DNA of 64,000 nt from Marinilabiliaceae bacterium ANBcel2 (GTDB lineage: Bacteria; Bacteroidota; Bacteroidia; Bacteroidales; Marinilabiliaceae), in contig JARULA010000004.1 of the NCBI GenBank assembly GCA_029688995.1, positions 62,001-126,000 on the forward strand. Direction: 5' to 3'. Shown here in pieces: positions 31,710-40,554 of this stretch. How positions within the stretch are numbered: the stretch's first letter is position 1; the number at the start of each line of letters is the position of its first letter. Below the pieces are notes generated by a model that ran no database searches, had not been told where the DNA came from, and worked only from the letters and a program-made list of their open reading frames with translations. A program made the position numbers and the translations under genes.

Positions 31710-34043
31710 CTAATTAATAATAATTTCATCTACAAATAAAAAGGCAGGGTTCCCCTCTCCTCCATGCCATTCAGGCATTGATTGTGTTGAGCCGGCAATA
31801 ATTTTAACATAACGGGTTTCAACTGATTCAAAACTCAAAGAGTGCTCTTTCACACCATCTTCATCATCGGATTGCAATACCGGATACTCTTTAGATGCAA
31901 CTTCTCTAAAAGTCTCTCCATCATCAGATACTTTAACAACAAAACTTGTTAAATCAAAAATCCAATCAGCTTTTACTACGTTAGTAGTAATTATAGCTTC
32001 ACTAATTGATTTATTCTCTTTTAAATCAATTACAGCTTCTAAATCATTACCTCTAAATGCAATCCATCTACCGGTACGATAATTAGCATTACCTCTTAAT
32101 CCATCAACTAAAGTTGTAATCCCTTCATATTTATACTGCTCATTAACTGGTTGTAAAGCAGTTATTGGTTTAGTTGTAGCTTTATTAAAAGTAATCTCTT
32201 CAGAAAACAGTCGACTCTGCTCACCGTTAAAATAAGTAAGTGCTTTAAGAGTAACATTTTCATCAATTTGAATAATATCACTATACACATTGGAATTTTT
32301 ATCCGGCACGGTTCCATCTAAAGTATAGTAGATAGGATCATCAGTTAAAGACTCTAATTTAACATCAATAGTTCCGTTTTGAGAATTTGGCGTAAACTCA
32401 GCCTTAACATCAAAAATATGTTTGGCGTAATTATATCCCTGATTATCGTATATTCTAATTAAAGGCTGAACACGTTTAAGAAACTCCTCATAATTTTTAT
32501 TTTCGGGCTGCATCCACTGAACTTCACTTAATGCAGCCATTCGAGGCAATACCATAAATTGAGCATGCTCAAAAGTTGGAACATATTCGGTCCATAAATT
32601 AGCCTGGGCACCTAAAATATGCTTCCCCTCCTCTTCTGTTAAAACAGGTGGTACCGGCTCAAGTTCATAAACTCTTTCGACAGGTGAGTAACCACCAATT
32701 GCCAAAGGATCATTCTCTACATCAGTAGATTGGTAATGATCAAAATATACATGTGAATTTGGAGTCATTACAACATCATGCCCCAACCGGGCAGCTTCAA
32801 TTCCACCATCCATTCCACGCCACGACATAACCGTAGCATTAGGAGCCAATCCTCCTTCAAGAATTTCATCCCACCCAATCATTCTTCGTCCTCGTGCATT
32901 AATTACCTCTTCAGCATAACTGATAAAATAACTTTGAAGTCTCTCCTCAGCTGTATGCTCATCATCCGATATCAAGCCCAACTCCTCTATTTTGGCCTGA
33001 CAAACAGAGCACTCTTCCCATCTGGTTTTAGGAGCTTCATCTCCACCAATATGAATAAACTCTGAAGGGAAAAGATCCATAACCTCATTAAGAACATTCT
33101 TTACAAATTCAAGCGTATTATCATCACCTACACACAAAACATCCTCAGATATACCCCACTTTGTCCAAACCTCATAAGGTCCGCCGGTACATCCCAATTC
33201 AGGATAAGAAGCTAAAGCAGCAAGCATGTGGCCGGGCATATCAATTTCAGGTATTACATTGATATATCTTTTTCTTGCATAATCAATAATGTCAAGAACT
33301 TCCTCCTGAGTAAAATAACCTCCATAAGGCTCTCCATCATATTCTCCTGTATTACGACCAATTACTGTTTCACTTCGCTGAGATCCAATCTCAGTTAATT
33401 TAGGATACTGCTTAATTTCAATACGCCATCCCTGATCTTCGGTTAAGTGCCAATGAAAAGTATTAATATTATGCAATGCAAGCATATCAATAAAGGTTTT
33501 AACCTCTTCAACAGAAAAAATATGACGAGCTACATCAAGCATCATACCTCTATATAAAAACCTTGGCTCATCGTTAATCTCAACTAATGGAAAAACTATT
33601 TGCGTACTATTTTTAACCGGAATAGATTTCCTTAATGTCTGAATCCCGTAAAAAACTCCTTTTTCTGAAGCACCTGTTACAGTAACTCTTTGTTCTTCAA
33701 CTTTAATCTTATATGCTTCCGGGTTATCTGAACTCAGCCCCAGCTCTAAATTAATACTATTTCTTCTTCGATTCCCACTGGTAGTTCTTAATTCAATCCC
33801 CGACAAACCTTCAATATACTCCGAAAGAAACTCTGCATTTCTTTCCATTTTATCATTACGGTTAGGATACGTAATTCTGGTTTTAGAATCTAATGTAAAA
33901 CCAGAACCTTCACTAAGTATTATCTGATCAGGTAACGGAACTACCTGATAACATGCCGTTGTTTTTTCGGCATAGGTCAAATTTATACCTACTGCTCCCA
34001 TAAAAAACAAAGCTAACAACAATTTTTTGTTCATGTTCAACAT
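31710..34043 (-). CDS. Beta-N-acetylhexosaminidase (GH20)
   Basis: A 777-residue exported enzyme: a signal peptide (LLLALFFMGAVGINLTYA), a GH20b domain, the catalytic barrel with HWHLTEDQGWR (198-207) and the D335-E336 pair in HIGGDEAPKTRW, then a CHB_HEX-like Fn3 segment (YYTLDGTVPD) and an F5/8-type (CBM32-like) domain at the C terminus. It removes N-acetylglucosamine or N-acetylgalactosamine from glycan ends. The fourth residue is another Met (MNKKLLL, 34034), a likely alternative start. It is convergent with the GH9 gene. No sorting domain is seen at its end, so it is likely periplasmic. Confidence 0.92.
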   Translation of the reverse strand: MLNMNKKLLLALFFMGAVGINLTYAEKTTACYQVVPLPDQIILSEGSGFTLDSKTRITYPNRNDKMERNAEFLSEYIEGLSGIELRTTSGNRRRNSINLELGLSSDNPEAYKIKVEEQRVTVTGASEKGVFYGIQTLRKSIPVKNSTQIVFPLVEINDEPRFLYRGMMLDVARHIFSVEEVKTFIDMLALHNINTFHWHLTEDQGWRIEIKQYPKLTEIGSQRSETVIGRNTGEYDGEPYGGYFTQEEVLDIIDYARKRYINVIPEIDMPGHMLAALASYPELGCTGGPYEVWTKWGISEDVLCVGDDNTLEFVKNVLNEVMDLFPSEFIHIGGDEAPKTRWEECSVCQAKIEELGLISDDEHTAEERLQSYFISYAEEVINARGRRMIGWDEILEGGLAPNATVMSWRGMDGGIEAARLGHDVVMTPNSHVYFDHYQSTDVENDPLAIGGYSPVERVYELEPVPPVLTEEEGKHILGAQANLWTEYVPTFEHAQFMVLPRMAALSEVQWMQPENKNYEEFLKRVQPLIRIYDNQGYNYAKHIFDVKAEFTPNSQNGTIDVKLESLTDDPIYYTLDGTVPDKNSNVYSDIIQIDENVTLKALTYFNGEQSRLFSEEITFNKATTKPITALQPVNEQYKYEGITTLVDGLRGNANYRTGRWIAFRGNDLEAVIDLKENKSISEAIITTNVVKADWIFDLTSFVVKVSDDGETFREVASKEYPVLQSDDEDGVKEHSLSFESVETRYVKIIAGSTQSMPEWHGGEGNPAFLFVDEIIIN

Positions 34044-34222
34044 TTTTAATTAATAATAATGTATTATATTATACTTATAGAACTACAAATCTATTTAAAA
34101 CTATATTATAATTATATATAAAGATAGGCAACTTTTGCAAAAAATAGTTAATAGTTGGAATAAAAATGAAAAACAGATAGCTTAATATTATTTACTGTTT
34201 CTTTTTGTAATTTTGCTATCCC

Positions 34223-35656
34223 ATGAATAGCCATAAAACTGATTTAACTAACGGACCCGTATTCTCTCACCTTATTAAACTTGCTCTTCCTATTATTGGA
34301 GCATCGTTTATGCAGATGACATATAACCTTACCGATATGATATGGCTTGGAATGGTAGGGGAAGATGCTGTAGCAGCGGCGGCGGCAGCAGGTTTTTATG
34401 TCTGGATAGGATTTTCAATACTTTTAATAACACGTGTGGGCGCCGAAGTAGGTGTCTCTCAATCTTTGGGAAGAGAAGATAGCGTAACCGCACTTAAATT
34501 TATTAGACATGCACTGGTATGGGCAATTTTAATTACATTGATATACTCTTTACTTGTTTTCACTTTTGCTCCATACTTAATCTCATTCTTTAGTATTGAA
34601 AGCCTTATTGTTAACAACGAAGCAACAACTTATTTAAGAATTTTCTCGTTAGCATTTATTTTCACTTTTACCAATCCTACATTTGCAGGTATATACAATG
34701 GTATGGGTAATAGTCGGTCCCCATTTTGGTATATGTCTGCCGGAGTAATTTTAAATCTGATTCTTGATCCTTTTTTAATATTTGGTATTGGATTTTTTCC
34801 ACGTCTCGAAGTAGCCGGAGCTGCAACAGCATCACTTATATCTCAACTTGTGGTCTCAGCTATCTTTATATTCAGGTTTTTAATTAAACAAGAGATGGTC
34901 AAAGTTAACTTTGCATCATTCAAGTTTGACCGCGCCATATCTCTCAAACTTTTTAAACTAGGCCTGCCTGTAGCATTCGAAAGTGTTTTATTTGCAATAT
35001 TTGCAATGATATTGGCAAAAATGGCTGCAGCCTTTGGAGCAATTGCAATTGCCATTCAAAGTATTGGAGCGCAAATTGAAGCTGTTTCATGGATGACATC
35101 AACAGGTTTTGCTACTGCTCTTAGCAGTTTTACAGGCCAAAATTACGGTGCAGGTAAATGGAATAGAATTATAAAAGGTTTTAAATATACCATATACATT
35201 GGTACATTTTTAGGCTTAACAGTATCGCTAGCTTTCTTAATTTACGGAGAATCAATTTTTGCTCTCTTTTTTGACAATGAAGAGAGTCAAAAGCTTGGAG
35301 CTATCTACCTTAAAATATTAGCTGTATCACAACTCTTTATGATTTATGAAATTATAGCAAGAGGGGCATTTAACGGAACAGGCAGAACAATTCCACCATC
35401 ATTAACCGGAATTGTTTTTACAGGTTTTAGAATACCTTTGGCGGCAATTTTAATAGCGTTTACATCATTAGGTCTGTATAGTGTATGGTGGTCAATTACA
35501 ATAACCTCAATATTAAAAGGAGTAATTCTACCTTTATGGTTTATTTCGGTAATTAAAAATCAATCGGGAGAACTCTTTTTAAATAGAAGAGAAAAATGGA
35601 TTTATCTGCTTCCTTCACGCATAAGACAACAGATCTTAATTAAAAAAACTGAATAG
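34223..35656 (+). CDS. MATE-family efflux transporter
   Basis: A 477-residue inner-membrane protein with twelve hydrophobic segments in two halves. The N-terminal GPVFSHLIKLALPIIGASFMQ and NLTDMIWLGMVGEDAVAAAAAA and the matching second-half FKLGLPVAFESVLFA are typical of NorM/DinF-type drug/sodium antiporters. It exports cationic drugs or metabolites. The Ala run comes from near-repeat GCG/GCA codons at about 34373-34390. It ends 3 bp before the hemolysin III-type gene, so the two are co-transcribed. Confidence 0.92.
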   Translation: MNSHKTDLTNGPVFSHLIKLALPIIGASFMQMTYNLTDMIWLGMVGEDAVAAAAAAGFYVWIGFSILLITRVGAEVGVSQSLGREDSVTALKFIRHALVWAILITLIYSLLVFTFAPYLISFFSIESLIVNNEATTYLRIFSLAFIFTFTNPTFAGIYNGMGNSRSPFWYMSAGVILNLILDPFLIFGIGFFPRLEVAGAATASLISQLVVSAIFIFRFLIKQEMVKVNFASFKFDRAISLKLFKLGLPVAFESVLFAIFAMILAKMAAAFGAIAIAIQSIGAQIEAVSWMTSTGFATALSSFTGQNYGAGKWNRIIKGFKYTIYIGTFLGLTVSLAFLIYGESIFALFFDNEESQKLGAIYLKILAVSQLFMIYEIIARGAFNGTGRTIPPSLTGIVFTGFRIPLAAILIAFTSLGLYSVWWSITITSILKGVILPLWFISVIKNQSGELFLNRREKWIYLLPSRIRQQILIKKTE

Positions 35657-35659
35657 TAT

Positions 35660-36325
35660 ATGAGCTGCAGTAAAATTAAAAATAAGAGTGTATCAATTAA
35701 CAGTTATAGCTATAAAGAAGAAAAACTAAACATTATTAGTCATGCAATAGGTGTTCTCTTTTCAATTTTCGCATTAGCTCTTTTAACTACAAAAGGTATA
35801 AAATCAGGAAATATCACTCACATTTTTGCCTATTCTATATACGGATTAAGTCTGTTAACAGTATTTTCTGCATCAACACTCTACCATAGTGCTAAAAGCC
35901 CTGTTTCACGCAAAAAATTTAAAGTTTTTGATCACATTGCTATATACCTCTCAATTGCCGGAACATACACCCCATATGCTTTAATAACACTAAATGATTC
36001 AAATGTGGGCACTATTATCATTGTTTTAGTCTGGTCAATAGCAATTACAGGTATAATATTTAAACTCTTTTTTACCGGACGCTTTAAAATTGTTTCAACT
36101 TTAAGCTATCTGGCTATGGGGTGGAGTATAGTAATTGCAGTTAAACCATTAATAGAGAATGTGGAGATGAACGGACTGGTATGGTTGGCTGTAGGTGGTA
36201 TATTATATACCACCGGAGCAATAATTTACCAGATAAAAAAAATAAAGTTTAATCATGCAATTTTTCACTTTATGGTTTTAATTGCTGCTATATCTCATGT
36301 AATAGCTGTCTATTACTATATATAA
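35660..36325 (+). CDS. Hemolysin III / TrhA family membrane protein
   Basis: A 221-residue protein with about seven transmembrane segments. The metal-site pattern of this superfamily is visible: an N-terminal NIISHAIGVLFSI, SASTLYHSAKSP, FDHIAIYLSIAGTYTPY and C-terminal IFHFMVLIAAISHVIAVYYY. The family belongs to the PAQR/CREST superfamily; TrhA affects membrane energetics, while the hemolysin name is historical. It lies 3 bp behind the MATE gene. Its stop is 4 bp from the convergent response-regulator gene. Confidence 0.9.
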   Translation: MSCSKIKNKSVSINSYSYKEEKLNIISHAIGVLFSIFALALLTTKGIKSGNITHIFAYSIYGLSLLTVFSASTLYHSAKSPVSRKKFKVFDHIAIYLSIAGTYTPYALITLNDSNVGTIIIVLVWSIAITGIIFKLFFTGRFKIVSTLSYLAMGWSIVIAVKPLIENVEMNGLVWLAVGGILYTTGAIIYQIKKIKFNHAIFHFMVLIAAISHVIAVYYYI

Positions 36326-36328
36326 AAG

Positions 36329-37504
36329 TTACATTCTAAAACCAAGTAAAAGCAGATCATCAACCTGCTCCTGATCACCTTTCCAATCATAAAAAAAACG
36401 ACTATAGTACATTTTTTGCTCTTGCATGGGGTACTTATATCTTTTTAATAACATATTTTTAAAGCCGGATTTTTTAAGCTTTTTATTATTTTTTCCGCCA
36501 AACTGACTGGCAAAACCGTCAGAAAAAAGATAAAAACAATCCCCTTTTTTATATTTAATCAGATGATTGCAAAATGGTTTATCAACCTCACCAATAGAAA
36601 CAGGCATATGATCGGCAGGATAGATTAACATCTCATCCTCTCTTATTAAGTATAGAGGATTAAATGCTCCGGCAAATTCAATCTCTCGGGCTTCAACATC
36701 TATAGATACAATACTTATATCCATTCCATCTTTAACTTCACTTTTTTCATCCTGTTGAAGTGAATCTATAACAACATCCCTTAACTCATCTAATATTCGT
36801 GAAGGGTTTGTCACTCTGTTGTTTCCTACTATTTCTGCCAGATATGCAACTCCAAACATGCTCATAAATGCACCGGGAACTCCATGGCCGGTACAATCAG
36901 CGGCAGCAATAACAATATGACCATCTACTTTTGCTGCCCAATAAAAATCTCCACTTACAATATCTTTAGGTTTAAGTAAAATAAAGTATTCCGGTAAAAT
37001 AGTATTGAGAAATTTTTCTGATGGCATACTAGCCTTCTGTATCTTTTTCGCATATTCAATACTATCTGTAAGCTCTCTGTTTACCTGCCCCAGCTCTTTT
37101 AAAAGCTTCATATTTTCATCACGGGCAATCTTTACTGCCAATTGTGTTTTAACCCTCGCTTGTAACTCATGATAATTAAAGGGTTTTGAAATATAGTCAA
37201 CAGCACCTGCATTAAAACCTTTAACAATACTATCTGAATCATTTTGTGCTGTAATAAAAATAACAGGAATGTCTTTAGTCCGCTCAATTTTCTTTAATTG
37301 ACAACAGGTTGAGTAACCGTCAATTCCGGGCATAATAATATCAAGCAGTATAAGATCGGGCTTTAACTCTAAACTTGCAATTTCTATCGCATCCATACCG
37401 GTACTGGCAGTTAAATGGTAATAATCACTCAATGCATCTTTTAATATTTCAAGATTAAAATTAGAATCATCAACTAATAATATAACCGGAATATCTTTAT
37501 ACAT
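36329..37504 (-). CDS. Response regulator with PP2C-type (SpoIIE) phosphatase output
   Basis: A 391-residue protein. A receiver domain at 5-125 has acidic D12/D13, phospho-acceptor D55 (LLDIIMPG), T85 and K107. A coiled linker follows, then a SpoIIE-like serine phosphatase with FWAAKVDGHIVIAAADCTGHGVPGAFM, whose Asp binds metal. Such RsbU-like proteins dephosphorylate anti-sigma factor antagonists upon phosphorylation. No histidine kinase or STAS gene is nearby, so it is an orphan regulator. Transcription ends toward the hemolysin III gene, on the opposite strand. Confidence 0.9.
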   Translation of the reverse strand: MYKDIPVILLVDDSNFNLEILKDALSDYYHLTASTGMDAIEIASLELKPDLILLDIIMPGIDGYSTCCQLKKIERTKDIPVIFITAQNDSDSIVKGFNAGAVDYISKPFNYHELQARVKTQLAVKIARDENMKLLKELGQVNRELTDSIEYAKKIQKASMPSEKFLNTILPEYFILLKPKDIVSGDFYWAAKVDGHIVIAAADCTGHGVPGAFMSMFGVAYLAEIVGNNRVTNPSRILDELRDVVIDSLQQDEKSEVKDGMDISIVSIDVEAREIEFAGAFNPLYLIREDEMLIYPADHMPVSIGEVDKPFCNHLIKYKKGDCFYLFSDGFASQFGGKNNKKLKKSGFKNMLLKRYKYPMQEQKMYYSRFFYDWKGDQEQVDDLLLLGFRM

Positions 37505-37517
37505 ATCTGCAAAATAA

Positions 37518-37565
37518 AAGTGCTATTATAAATTTAAAATAATTATTAAACTTATAACAGCACTT
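37518..37565 (-). terminator. Hairpin downstream of the alpha/beta hydrolase gene
   Basis: AAGTGCTATTATAA can pair with TTATAACAGCACTT; the only mismatch becomes a G-U pair on the minus strand, and the hairpin is followed there by TTTTATTTT. It lies 20 bp after the stop of the gene at 37585. Confidence 0.55.
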
Positions 37566-37584
37566 AGTCAGTTTTTATGGCAAT

Positions 37585-40095
37585 CTATTTTATAATAAAA
37601 TCTCCATTTTCAATCCCCCAATCATAACCAAAAAAACCAGAAACCTTAATGGATTCAGAACCATTGTATAAAACCTCATCACTAAATATCAAAATATCAG
37701 GATAACCGGTAACACCTGAAAAATAGCTATTGTTTGCTACAGATCGCATCCCCTTTATTCCTGTACCTGCAACAACTCCCACACTTGCACTATCGTGATT
37801 ATATTTTGGAAAAACAAAAAGAGCTCCCAAATTATCTCCGCTATACTCTCTATCGCCAAAATCTACAAGTCCTGATTTAATTTGAACCGGAGAGTGAGAT
37901 AGTAATTGATTCCAAACACTGTTATTATCTGAATTTCCATAAATAATAACATTGCGATCTCTATATCTTTCTACATCAAATTGATCATCTGATATAACAT
38001 CAATTGAACCATTTCCCCGATAAAGAAATGTGCCGGCATCAAACAGAGCTTTTTGCCTATACCACTCATTCTCTTCAACAGAGCCACCAGTCGCATAAAC
38101 AAAAACCATTTCGTTATCAAATGCATGTTTAAATCCACCATGCCTTTTGGAATATTTTTGATTGCTATTTAAAGCGTCAATAAGGATCCATTGATCATTC
38201 TCTTTTTTTAATATTATATCTTCTTTATAGGTTATAGAGAGCTCACTATTATCAATAGATATAAAAGGGTTGCTTCCTACATCTGTTTGAGACAATTTAA
38301 GTTTTAAAACTCTAATATTATCACTCTCTCCTTTTATAGTATCACCATCAATTTGTAAGTTAAGCGATGAAAAAAGATAAGAGTGTTTCTGCTGCTCTAT
38401 AACAGCCCAGTAATTGGAGGATGAGACGGCCGGACTGGCAGTGGTGAATTCAATTTTATCAACTTCATTTGTTTCTGGTACCGAGTGCCATTCAAAATAA
38501 TCAAAAATAGGAAACCAATCTACACTATGGTCACCATACCAATGACTTCCTCCTGGATATTCGTAGTAACAAAAGTTATTATGAAAACCTCCGAGCACTT
38601 CTCTCATCTCCCTTGCAAGATCAACAGGAACAACAGTGTCTTCATCTCCATGAAGAATATAGATTCCCGATTGTAAAAAATTTCTTTTAAGCTCTAAAAC
38701 TCTTCCAGCATTTGCAGCACGCAAAATTTTGTTCATATGGGAGTCTGAATCATAAACAAACTGTTCACTTTGACGCCTTGCACCATAACCCAATATATCA
38801 GGGTAGCTCGCACATGGTGCAATTGCAGCAAACCTGTCAGGATATGTAGCACCAAGATACCATGTGCCATGACCTCCCATTGAATGCCCGGTTAAATATG
38901 TTCTTGATTTATCAGTATTAAAAACATTTTCAGCCTCAATTAATACCTCCATAGCATCCTTAGCTCCCCACTCTTCCCAGTTAAAACCAAAGGGTCTTCT
39001 GTTTGTAGGTGCAACAATATGCGCCCAATCTTTTTGCTCATAAGCTCTGGCTTGATTTCTGGCCTCTACAGATGCGCCATGAACAGATAAGACCATAGCC
39101 TGATCGGCTCTATTATTAGTTGAGGGAGCAATACTGTAATATTGCACACTTCCATCAATATTGCTAATAAAGGTGCGCTCATGATGCTCCATTTTACTTC
39201 GATAAGCTATTTCAATTGTAATATCATCAATTTCACGCCCATGCTCATCAATTAAAAAGAGGTTTGCCTCTATTTGGTCACTATCATATTCAATATTTGC
39301 AGCAGGGATGCGAAACTTAACTTTACGTGCAGAAAACCCGGGAACTGCATCTGTCTTATATAAAGACTCTTCTCCATTCTCAAGAACACAACGTATTGAG
39401 TAGTTTGTAGCATCAGCCTCACTTGAATTAATTATACGAACAGCACCCCATTTTTCACCCTCCTCTTCTTTAATTATATCCGGTAAAGTGATATCTCGTT
39501 TAGTAAACTGCAAACTTTTCACAGGATTTAACAATGCAGCCGAAACAAAGCCAAACCTGCCGGGAGAAAAAATAAATTCATTAATTCCCTGCTTTAGAGT
39601 AAAGGGAATAATTGTATAACCAAAATTATAAAAATCACCTTCATAAGGCTTACCATTAATATAAACAGTATTGTGCCCCCGAGCTTTTAAAAGCACTACC
39701 TCTTCACGCTTTGACTCAAAACTGGTTAAAAGGTAGGAGTTACGCATAATATCATCACTAAATCTTTGCTCCTCATCAACGCTACTTTTAACCCACTCAA
39801 AACTATCTCCCCCGGGTGTAGTAACAAACTCACCTTCTACCGGCCGTAAAACACTCTTTTTTGTAAGTAAATAACCCGCAATATCATACAAACCATGTAA
39901 AGCATCCCTTTTTACACCATCTTTAAGAACAAAACCTTCATCAAAAAGGTGAAACAGCTCTCCCTCTTCAATCTCAGGAATCTCATCACGTCCAAAATAC
40001 TCAACAACATTGCCCTGCTGTTGTGCATAACCAGAAAGAAGCATACAAGAAAAAAGGAAAAGGGCAATAAAACTTTTAAAGCTAAATGATATCAT
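37585..40095 (-). CDS. Large exported alpha/beta hydrolase (prolyl-oligopeptidase-like esterase)
   Basis: An 836-residue protein with a signal peptide ending LLSGYAQ. The N-terminal third is beta-rich (RGHNTVYINGKPYEGDFYN looks like a galactose-binding fold). The catalytic hydrolase lies in the middle: nucleophile Ser in TYLTGHSMGGHGTWYLG at about residue 400, Asp in ILHGDEDTVVP, His in YPGGSHWYGD. A C-terminal part of about 280 residues is beta-rich and of unknown role. Phylum relatives act as carbohydrate esterases or peptidases; which one is not evident. It is a single gene on the minus strand. Confidence 0.8.
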   Translation of the reverse strand: MISFSFKSFIALFLFSCMLLSGYAQQQGNVVEYFGRDEIPEIEEGELFHLFDEGFVLKDGVKRDALHGLYDIAGYLLTKKSVLRPVEGEFVTTPGGDSFEWVKSSVDEEQRFSDDIMRNSYLLTSFESKREEVVLLKARGHNTVYINGKPYEGDFYNFGYTIIPFTLKQGINEFIFSPGRFGFVSAALLNPVKSLQFTKRDITLPDIIKEEEGEKWGAVRIINSSEADATNYSIRCVLENGEESLYKTDAVPGFSARKVKFRIPAANIEYDSDQIEANLFLIDEHGREIDDITIEIAYRSKMEHHERTFISNIDGSVQYYSIAPSTNNRADQAMVLSVHGASVEARNQARAYEQKDWAHIVAPTNRRPFGFNWEEWGAKDAMEVLIEAENVFNTDKSRTYLTGHSMGGHGTWYLGATYPDRFAAIAPCASYPDILGYGARRQSEQFVYDSDSHMNKILRAANAGRVLELKRNFLQSGIYILHGDEDTVVPVDLAREMREVLGGFHNNFCYYEYPGGSHWYGDHSVDWFPIFDYFEWHSVPETNEVDKIEFTTASPAVSSSNYWAVIEQQKHSYLFSSLNLQIDGDTIKGESDNIRVLKLKLSQTDVGSNPFISIDNSELSITYKEDIILKKENDQWILIDALNSNQKYSKRHGGFKHAFDNEMVFVYATGGSVEENEWYRQKALFDAGTFLYRGNGSIDVISDDQFDVERYRDRNVIIYGNSDNNSVWNQLLSHSPVQIKSGLVDFGDREYSGDNLGALFVFPKYNHDSASVGVVAGTGIKGMRSVANNSYFSGVTGYPDILIFSDEVLYNGSESIKVSGFFGYDWGIENGDFIIK

Positions 40096-40197
40096 AACTG
40101 TGAGAATTTAAAGTAAAAATAATTTTTATCTAAATTACAAAATATTAATAAAAGATGTTGGCGTTCTTTTATTTTTTTTAAAAAGTTTTTTTTAAAC

Positions 40198-40230
40198 AAA
40201 AAAAGCCCTGCACTTCTTAAAGTACAGGGC
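40198..40230 (-). terminator. Terminator of the cold-shock gene
   Basis: GCCCTGCACTT and AAGTACAGGGC form an 11-bp stem with one G-U pair on the minus strand, followed by seven T. It starts 33 bp after the stop at 40263. Confidence 0.88.
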
Positions 40231-40262
40231 AAAAATTCTTAAATGGTTATAATAATGTTAAC

Positions 40263-40454
40263 TTATGCCAGCTTTACATTTACCGCATTTAATCCTTTTC
40301 TTCCTTCGGTAAGTTCAAATGTAACTTCGTCATCTTCACGAATAGTGTCAACTAAACCAGTTACATGTACAAAATACTCTTCTGATGAATTCTCATCTTT
40401 AATGAAACCAAAACCTTTTGTTTCATTAAAAAACTTTACTGTTCCTTTGTTCAT
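40263..40454 (-). CDS. Cold-shock domain protein
   Basis: A 63-residue single OB-fold protein. RNA-binding motifs RNP1 (KGFGFIKDE) and RNP2 (EYFVHVTGL) are both present, and it begins MNKGTVKFFNETKG. It binds single-stranded RNA/DNA as a chaperone in the cytoplasm. It is monocistronic, with its own -7 element (TACGTTTG) 25 bp upstream and a strong terminator. At 63 residues it is slightly shorter than the usual 66-70. Confidence 0.95.
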   Translation of the reverse strand: MNKGTVKFFNETKGFGFIKDENSSEEYFVHVTGLVDTIREDDEVTFELTEGRKGLNAVNVKLA

Positions 40455-40478
40455 AATTCTATTATTTAATTAATGGTA

Positions 40479-40486
40479 CAAACGTA
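40479..40486 (-). promoter_or_regulatory. -7 element of the cold-shock gene
   Basis: TACGTTTG on the minus strand, matching TAnnTTTG, 25 bp before the ATG at 40454. No -33 partner is clear. Confidence 0.5.
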
Positions 40487-40554
40487 ACTTATTTTTTTGA
40501 CTCTAAAGCATAAATCAAACTTTTTTTTAAAAAAAAGTTATTTTCTACTACCAA

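Noticed and set aside
34373-34390. GCG/GCA run as a simple-sequence phase switch
   Set aside because: The Ala codons are mixed and the length is small; the frame is intact and the family usually has Ala-rich stretches here.
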